The notes under the pieces: generated by a model | Database searches by the model: none | The model's input: only the letters and a program-made list of their open reading frames with translations | What the model was told of the DNA's origin: nothing | Position numbers and translations under genes: made by a program | DNA from: Clostridia bacterium | GTDB taxonomy: Bacteria; Bacillota; Clostridia; Lachnospirales; CAG-274 | Direction: 5' to 3' | Length of the DNA stretch: 11,383 nt | Assembly: GCA_030536675.1 (NCBI GenBank) | Contig: JAUNPM010000016.1 | Location: 3,219 to 14,601 of the forward strand | Shown here: piece after piece, positions 6,322-11,383 of the stretch | How the letters are laid out: every line of letters begins with the position of its first letter | Position numbering within the stretch: position 1 is the stretch's first letter

Positions 6322-7743
6322 ATGAATTATATATTAAAAGGACACAACTATGTTGATGATGTTGTGTCTATACTTATGATGTTTTATCCTAATGACAAAT
6401 ATGTACAAGTTAATAAAATAGGTGAGGGAATAACTGTTGCGAGTATTTTTGAAAGCGGAGAAGCAAGGGCTTATTTTTACGTTGAAGGTGATATAAAGTC
6501 AATGGGAGCGGCAAGGGCTGAAAATGATACTAAGAGAGAGGTTAAAAGAGTTATAGGCTTGTCAATAGCAAAAGCCGTAAATGAAATTCTCAATATATCA
6601 CTGCCTTGGGGTATTTTAACAGGGGTCAGACCTGCAAAGCTGGTTTCGGAGGCTTGGAGCGAGGGGAAAACCACGGAGGAAATAAGAATTGCTTTTAAAG
6701 AAAAATATTTTGTAAGTGATGAAAAGCTGGATCTTATGATAAGGGTTGCACGGGAAGAAAAAAGGATAGTTGAGAGGGGTATGGGAAAGGTTGGTCTATA
6801 TATAGGTATTCCTTTCTGCCCTACAAGGTGTCTGTATTGTTCATTTACATCTTATCCCTTAAAGCAATATAAAAACAAGGTTGACGATTATTTGGACGCA
6901 CTTATAAAAGAAATGGAGTTTTCAAAAGGGTATTTTGAAAACAGAGAAATTGAAAGTATATATATAGGCGGAGGAACCCCTACAGCATTAAATGAAAAGC
7001 AGCTTGACAGGCTGTTGACATATGTTGAAAAATGCTTTAAAATACCCGATGAATTTACTGTTGAGGCGGGCAGACCCGATACGGTAACAGAGGAAAAATT
7101 GAAAATATTAAAGGAGCATAATGTTTCAAGAATATCCATAAACCCGCAAACATTGAATGAAAGCACTTTAAGGCTTATAGGAAGAGAGCACAGTGTTGAG
7201 ATGTTTTACAATGCCTTTGAAGCTGCAAGGAAGGCGGGACATAAGCATATAAACACGGATATTATTCTTGGGCTTCCCGGCGAGGGCGAAAAAGAGGTCA
7301 CAAACACAATGGAGGGCTTAATGAGGCTTTCTCCCGAAAGCATAACCGTGCATACACTTGCCGTAAAAAGAGCGTCAAGACTTAAGGAAACTCTTGACAG
7401 CTATACTATGACAGATTCCGAAAAAATGGACAGGCTTATAGGAATTTCAAGAGAGTATACGGAAAAAATGGGTATGTTTCCCTACTATATGTACAGACAG
7501 AAAAATATGGTGGGTAATTTTGAAAACGTAGGCTATTGCAAGGAAAACTGTCAATGTATTTACAATGTGGCTATTATGGAAGAAAAGCAGAGCATACTTG
7601 CCTTAGGTGCAGGAGGCTCAACTAAAATAGTTGACAATGAAACAAACAAAATAGAACGAGTATTTAATGTTAAAAGCGTAGATGATTACATAACGCGAAT
7701 CGATGAAATGCTTGAGAGAAAAAGGAGTTATATTTATGGCTAA
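6322..7743 (+). CDS. hemZ: HemZ-type radical SAM protein (putative oxygen-independent coproporphyrinogen III dehydrogenase)
   Basis: This is a radical SAM enzyme of the HemN/HemW/HemZ group, 473 residues. The N-terminal region of about 155 residues (MNYILKGHNY..., PWGILTGVRPAKL) is typical of clostridial HemZ and absent from HemN. The radical SAM cluster motif is C166, C170, C173 (FCPTRCLYCS), followed by GGGTP (216-220) for SAM binding and a HemN-like C-terminal part with a small cysteine group C406, C410, C412. HemZ is annotated as decarboxylating coproporphyrinogen III in anaerobic haem synthesis, but many relatives are not true oxidases, and no other haem gene is in view, so the substrate is inferred. 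The start follows a weak AAAAGG. The last codons overlap hisS by 8 nt. Confidence 0.88.
   Translation: MNYILKGHNYVDDVVSILMMFYPNDKYVQVNKIGEGITVASIFESGEARAYFYVEGDIKSMGAARAENDTKREVKRVIGLSIAKAVNEILNISLPWGILTGVRPAKLVSEAWSEGKTTEEIRIAFKEKYFVSDEKLDLMIRVAREEKRIVERGMGKVGLYIGIPFCPTRCLYCSFTSYPLKQYKNKVDDYLDALIKEMEFSKGYFENREIESIYIGGGTPTALNEKQLDRLLTYVEKCFKIPDEFTVEAGRPDTVTEEKLKILKEHNVSRISINPQTLNESTLRLIGREHSVEMFYNAFEAARKAGHKHINTDIILGLPGEGEKEVTNTMEGLMRLSPESITVHTLAVKRASRLKETLDSYTMTDSEKMDRLIGISREYTEKMGMFPYYMYRQKNMVGNFENVGYCKENCQCIYNVAIMEEKQSILALGAGGSTKIVDNETNKIERVFNVKSVDDYITRIDEMLERKRSYIYG
7721..7727 (+). promoter_or_regulatory. ribosome-binding site that fixes the hisS start
   Basis: AAAGGAG lies inside the end of hemZ, 8 nt before the ATG at 7736. 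An in-frame ATG at 7703 has no such site and would add 11 residues unlike the family N-terminus, so 7736 is chosen. Confidence 0.85.
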
Positions 7744-9064
7744 GGATAAGGTGAAACCAAGGATACTGACGGGCTTTATGGAGCTTCTGCCGGAGGATCA
7801 GATTTTATTTAACAAAATATATGACACTATAAGGGAGGTTTATGAAAGTTTTGGGTTCCTGCCTCTTGATACGCCTGTAATTGAACTTTCCGAGGTGCTT
7901 CTTGCCAAGGCGGGAGGAGAAACGGAAAAACAGATATACAGATTCAGCAAGGGCGATAACGATCTTGCATTGAGATTTGACCTTACGGTACCTCTTGCAA
8001 GATATGTTGCACAACATTCGGGACAGCTTACATTCCCTTTTAAGAGATACCAAATGAGCAAGGTATACAGAGGGGAAAGACCTCAGAAGGGCAGATTCAG
8101 AGAGTTTTATCAATGTGATATAGATATTATCGGAAACGGCGAGCTTGACATAGCTTATGATGCTGAAATGCCTGCCGTAATTTACAATGTGTTCAGAAAA
8201 CTTAATTTCGGCAAGTTTACAATAAGATTAAACAACAGAAAGGTTTTAAACGGATTTTTTGAAAGTCTTGGACTTGAAAATAAGGTTGCCGATATATTGA
8301 GAACCATTGATAAACTTGATAAAATAGGAAAAGAAAACGTAATTGAAGAGCTTGAAAAACTTGAAGTAGGCAAAAAAGAAATTGAAAACATTATAGAGTT
8401 TATTTCAATAGAGGGAAGCACATATGAAAAAATCAATGCTTTGAGAAAACTTAACATTGAAAATGAAAAATTCAATGAGGGTGTTGATGAGCTTGAAAAA
8501 GTAAGTAATTATATGAGGGCTTTCGATATTGACGATGATTATTTTGAAATAGACTTAACTATAGCAAGAGGTCTTGATTATTATACGGGAACAGTGTATG
8601 AAACCGTACTTGATGATTACAGAAGTCTTGGAAGCGTTTGTTCGGGAGGAAGATATGATAACCTTGCGGAATATTATACAAATTCCAAGCTGCCGGGAAT
8701 CGGTATATCAATAGGGCTTACACGATTGTTTTCACAGCTTAAGGACGCAGGCATAATAAAGGCTGAAAGATCAAGCCTTGCCGATTGTCTTGTTGTGCCT
8801 ATGGGAATTGATATGTCATATACTCTTAAGGCGGCAAAAGCTGTAAGGGACGCAGGGTTTGTGACAGATGTATATTATGCGGACAAGGGTATGAAGCATA
8901 AAATGAAGTATGCGGACAAGCTGGGTATTCCTTTTGTTGCCGTATTGGGTGAAGATGAAGTAAAGACAAATACTGCGGCACTTAAAAATATGGCTACAGG
9001 TAAACAGATAAGTGTAAGTATTGAAGATATTGGAAATGAAATAAAAAAACAGATGGGAGAGTAA
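7736..9064 (+). CDS. hisS: histidyl-tRNA synthetase, eukaryote/archaea-like type
   Basis: HisRS charges tRNA-His; it is a cytoplasmic class II homodimer. From 7736 it is 442 residues. Motif 2 reads YRGERPQKGRFREFYQ (111-126). The HisRS signatures are ARGLDYYTG (277-285) and SGGRYDNL (303-310), and motif 3 is GIGISIGLTRL (321-331). A C-terminal anticodon-binding domain follows (about 350-442). Where most bacterial enzymes have LRPEGT, this one has LRFDLTVPLARYVA (79-92), and it has REFYQCDID (122-130) and IDKLDKIG (191-198). These match the human-type enzyme as I remember it, placing it in the eukaryote/archaea-like branch. It overlaps hemZ by 8 nt, so translation is probably coupled, and aspS follows after 4 nt. 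No T-box leader is possible directly upstream. Confidence 0.96.
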   Translation: MAKDKVKPRILTGFMELLPEDQILFNKIYDTIREVYESFGFLPLDTPVIELSEVLLAKAGGETEKQIYRFSKGDNDLALRFDLTVPLARYVAQHSGQLTFPFKRYQMSKVYRGERPQKGRFREFYQCDIDIIGNGELDIAYDAEMPAVIYNVFRKLNFGKFTIRLNNRKVLNGFFESLGLENKVADILRTIDKLDKIGKENVIEELEKLEVGKKEIENIIEFISIEGSTYEKINALRKLNIENEKFNEGVDELEKVSNYMRAFDIDDDYFEIDLTIARGLDYYTGTVYETVLDDYRSLGSVCSGGRYDNLAEYYTNSKLPGIGISIGLTRLFSQLKDAGIIKAERSSLADCLVVPMGIDMSYTLKAAKAVRDAGFVTDVYYADKGMKHKMKYADKLGIPFVAVLGEDEVKTNTAALKNMATGKQISVSIEDIGNEIKKQMGE

Positions 9065-9068
9065 AAAA

Positions 9069-10865
9069 ATGGCTGAATTGCTGAATGGCTTGAAAAGAAG
9101 TTGTTATTGCTGCGAAGTAAGTGAAGAAATGGTTGGTAAAAGTGTAACTCTAATGGGGTGGGTAAGCCGCAAGAGAGAGTTTGGACACTTTTCTTTTCTG
9201 CTTTTAAGAGATAGGACAGGTATAATTCAGGCGGTTGTAGATAAAGATAACAGTAGTGAAGATGTTATAAGCAAAGAAAGTGAAATAAGAAGCGAGTATG
9301 TTGTTGCTGTAACGGGAACGGTCCAGGCAAGAACCGAAGAAAATATTAATCCCAATATGAAAACAGGTAAAATTGAAGTTAATGTTGAAAGTCTTAAAAT
9401 TTTATCAGAATCAGATACTCCTCCTTTCCAAATCGAGGACAATGTAAATGTAAGCACTGAATTAAGACTTAAATACAGATACCTTGACTTAAGACGTCCT
9501 TCTGTTGCCGAAAATATTATATTAAGACACAAGCTTTGTCAAATCGTAAGGACATTTTTAAGTGAAGAGGGCTTTATTGAAATTGAAACACCTATGCTTG
9601 GCAAGTCAACTCCCGAAGGTGCAAGAGATTATATTGTGCCTTCAAGAGTACACCCGGGCACTTTTTACGGACTTCCTCAAAGCCCCCAGCTTTTTAAGCA
9701 GCTTTTAATGGTATCTGGATTTGATAAATATTTTCAGATAGCAAAGTGTTTCAGAGATGAGGACCTCAGAGCTGACAGACAGCCCGAATTTACTCAGATA
9801 GATATGGAGCTTTCTTTTGTTGAAGAAGAAGATGTAATGAGCGTTAATGAAAGGCTTATTAAAAAAGTGTTTAAGGAATTAAAGGGCATTGAGCTTGAAA
9901 CTCCGTTTTTAAGAATGCCTTATTGTGAGGCTATGGAAAGATTCGGTTCCGACAAGCCCGATATAAGATTCGGTATGGAATTAAAGAATGTTACGGATAT
10001 TGTAAACGGCTCCGACTTTGGCGTTTTCCAAAATGCCATTGACGCAGGAGGTTCCGTAAGAGGTATTAATGCAGAGGGCTGCGGTCACTTCCCAAGAAAG
10101 AAAATAGATTCTCTTGTAGACGTTGCCAAAACCTATGGAGCAAAGGGCCTTGCTTGGATAATATGCAATGAGGACGGAACTTATAAGACAACAATTTCAA
10201 AATTCTTTAGTGAAGAAAAGATAAAAGAGATAGCTTGCAGGTTTGATGCAAAGCCCGGAGATCTGATACTCTTATGTGCCGATAAGAACAAGGTCGTCTT
10301 TGACGCTCTCGGTGCTTTAAGACTTGAAGTGGCTAAGCGTCTTGAAATACTTGATAACAGTGAATACAAGTTCCTTTGGGTAACTGAGTTCCCTCTTCTT
10401 GAATACAGTGAGGAAGAGGAAAGATATGTGGCTGTTCACCATCCCTTTACAGCACCTATGGACGAGGACATTAAGTATGTTGAAAGCGACCCCGGTAAGG
10501 TGAGAGCTAAGGCATATGATATGGTTCTTAACGGCTGTGAGCTTGGAGGAGGCTCCATAAGAATACATTCACAGGAAATTCAGAATATGATGTTTAAGCT
10601 TCTGGGATTCACTAAGGAGGACGCACAGGAAAGATTCGGTTTTCTTCTTGATGCCTTTAAGTTTGGTGCACCGCCTCACGGAGGACTTGCTTTCGGTCTT
10701 GACAGAATGGTTATGCTTTTAAATAATACGGAAAGCATAAGAGATGTAATTGCATTTCCAAAGGTTAAGGATGCAAGCTGTCTTCTTACAAATGCACCGG
10801 ATAAGGTTGATCAAATACAGTTAGATGAGTTAGGCATTAAAATTGAAGAACCCACAGAGGAATAA
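9069..10865 (+). CDS. aspS: aspartyl-tRNA synthetase, bacterial type
   Basis: AspRS charges tRNA-Asp; it is a cytoplasmic class II homodimer. The 598 residues have the full bacterial layout: an OB-fold anticodon domain (about 25-115), catalytic core motif 1 region (about 160-188), the amino-acid-binding QSPQLFKQ (204-211), motif 2 around FRDEDLRADRQPEFTQ (228-243), the bacterial GAD insertion (about 290-415) and motif 3 GLAFGLDR (539-546). In the OB fold, the segment usually like RRRDHGGLIF reads RKREFGHFSF (34-43), a variant in the anticodon-reading region. Whether it also charges tRNA-Asn (non-discriminating) cannot be decided here. The start follows GGGAGAG at 7 nt, and hisS ends 4 nt before, the usual Firmicutes hisS-aspS pair. 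Confidence 0.97.
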   Translation: MAELLNGLKRSCYCCEVSEEMVGKSVTLMGWVSRKREFGHFSFLLLRDRTGIIQAVVDKDNSSEDVISKESEIRSEYVVAVTGTVQARTEENINPNMKTGKIEVNVESLKILSESDTPPFQIEDNVNVSTELRLKYRYLDLRRPSVAENIILRHKLCQIVRTFLSEEGFIEIETPMLGKSTPEGARDYIVPSRVHPGTFYGLPQSPQLFKQLLMVSGFDKYFQIAKCFRDEDLRADRQPEFTQIDMELSFVEEEDVMSVNERLIKKVFKELKGIELETPFLRMPYCEAMERFGSDKPDIRFGMELKNVTDIVNGSDFGVFQNAIDAGGSVRGINAEGCGHFPRKKIDSLVDVAKTYGAKGLAWIICNEDGTYKTTISKFFSEEKIKEIACRFDAKPGDLILLCADKNKVVFDALGALRLEVAKRLEILDNSEYKFLWVTEFPLLEYSEEEERYVAVHHPFTAPMDEDIKYVESDPGKVRAKAYDMVLNGCELGGGSIRIHSQEIQNMMFKLLGFTKEDAQERFGFLLDAFKFGAPPHGGLAFGLDRMVMLLNNTESIRDVIAFPKVKDASCLLTNAPDKVDQIQLDELGIKIEEPTEE

Positions 10866-10879
10866 CAGAGGTGAATTGT

Positions 10880-11011
10880 ATGTTGGATTTTAAGGCTGAA
10901 CTTAATAAATTTAAACCATTGCCCGAAAACAAGGATGTGCCGAGAGCAGTGGATATTAACAGCATTGAGGACATTATGGATGTTCTGCGTGAAATGAAAA
11001 AAACTATGTAA
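10880..11011 (+). CDS. 43-residue small protein of unknown function
   Basis: I cannot assign a function. The frame runs 43 codons (MLDFKAELNK... to ...REMKKTM) with AGAGGTG 6 nt before the ATG. It begins 14 nt after aspS and ends in a stop that overlaps the AAGGAG of the next gene, so it fills the gap exactly and looks translated. The protein is soluble and charged. A middle part (residues 12-25, FKPLPENKDVPRA and neighbours) is probably unstructured, and the end (about 28-43, SIEDIMDVLREMKKTM) could form an amphipathic helix, a possible partner-binding segment. No signal peptide or membrane segment is seen. Codon use is like its neighbours. It may work with the TPR protein downstream, but that is only a guess from position. 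Confidence 0.7.
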   Translation: MLDFKAELNKFKPLPENKDVPRAVDINSIEDIMDVLREMKKTM

Positions 11012-11022
11012 GGAGTGATTTT

Positions 11023-11383
11023 ATGCTTTATACAGGCTCTTTACAAAAAAAGATAACCGATTTATCAAACAGAAGTTATAACAAGGCTCTGGAATGTTGT
11101 TATGAGGACAGAATAACAGAGGCTGTTATGGAATTAAAGGCAAGCCTTGAATTTGACAAAAAAAATATTGATGCAAGGAATCTTTTGGGACTGTGCTATT
11201 TCAGACTGGGAAGAGCCGCTGACGCTCTTATACAGTGGACTATCAGTTATAAACTTAAAAGAACCGATAATATGGCGGTAGATTACATTGCCGAGCTTGA
11301 AAGCTCAAGAGAGTCTGCGGCAATGTATGAGGCCATAGAGCAATATAATGAGGCTTTGTCTTATGCCAATCAGGGTAATACGG
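11023..11383 (+). CDS. tetratricopeptide repeat (TPR) protein, partial (3' end outside window)
   Basis: The first 120 residues are visible; the gene continues past the right edge. Two helix-turn-helix TPR units can be traced: about 17-49 (SYNKALECCYEDRITEAVMELKASLEFD pattern) and about 50-83 (ARNLLGLCYFRLGRAADALIQW pattern, with the family A/G/L/Y spacing). A further repeat seems to start near 103. No signal peptide or membrane segment is visible, so a cytoplasmic scaffold or adaptor is likely, with the partner unknown. The start follows AAGGAG (11010-11015), which overlaps the stop of the 43-residue protein, indicating co-translation. Such TPR proteins recur in Lachnospiraceae-like genomes as I remember them, without an assigned role. 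Confidence 0.85.
   Translation, partial: MLYTGSLQKKITDLSNRSYNKALECCYEDRITEAVMELKASLEFDKKNIDARNLLGLCYFRLGRAADALIQWTISYKLKRTDNMAVDYIAELESSRESAAMYEAIEQYNEALSYANQGNT

Noticed and set aside
7703..7735. Upstream ATG that would lengthen HisRS by 11 residues
   Set aside because: It has no ribosome-binding site and the added residues do not resemble HisRS; the ATG at 7736 has AAAGGAG at 8 nt.

Overview
The window reads as chromosomal core DNA from a low-GC, anaerobic member of the Clostridia. The reasons are the AT-rich spacers, the AGA-rich arginine codons, an Rnf ferredoxin:NAD+ complex, HemZ, and the gene order rel-dtd-(metallo-hydrolase)-hemZ-hisS-aspS, which is familiar from Firmicutes. A Lachnospiraceae-like host is my best guess, but the species cannot be fixed from this sequence. 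I see no mobile element, CRISPR array, tRNA, rRNA or phage gene.

Layout. On the minus strand at the left edge lie rnfD (cut by the window edge) and rnfC, the first two genes of an rnfCD... operon read leftward. A 257-bp divergent spacer (1997-2253) carries the rnf promoter, with a perfect 11-bp-arm palindrome over its -10/start region, and the luxS promoter, with a second imperfect palindrome. luxS follows on the plus strand, apparently as a single gene, although no convincing terminator separates it from what follows. A near-consensus promoter at 2799-2827 then starts a long plus-strand run: rel, dtd, an MBL-fold hydrolase, hemZ, hisS, aspS, a 43-residue small protein and a TPR protein cut by the right edge. 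Junctions are tight: a 1-nt overlap for rel/dtd, an 8-nt overlap for hemZ/hisS, a 4-nt gap for hisS/aspS, and 14 and 11 nt for the last two. This suggests one transcript.

How they fit. The plus-strand run joins stringent-response control (Rel), removal of D-amino acids from tRNA (Dtd) and two aminoacyl-tRNA synthetases, so alarmone control and tRNA charging/quality control are plausibly co-expressed. The hydrolase and HemZ are passengers whose exact substrates cannot be read from sequence. LuxS recycles S-ribosylhomocysteine and makes the AI-2 precursor. Rnf couples ferredoxin oxidation to ion pumping.

Most of the window is ordinary housekeeping. The points worth a second look are the palindromic operator at rnf, a HisRS of the eukaryote/archaea-like type, a Dtd whose usual SQFTL active-site motif reads PNFSV, and the small-ORF/TPR pair at the right edge.
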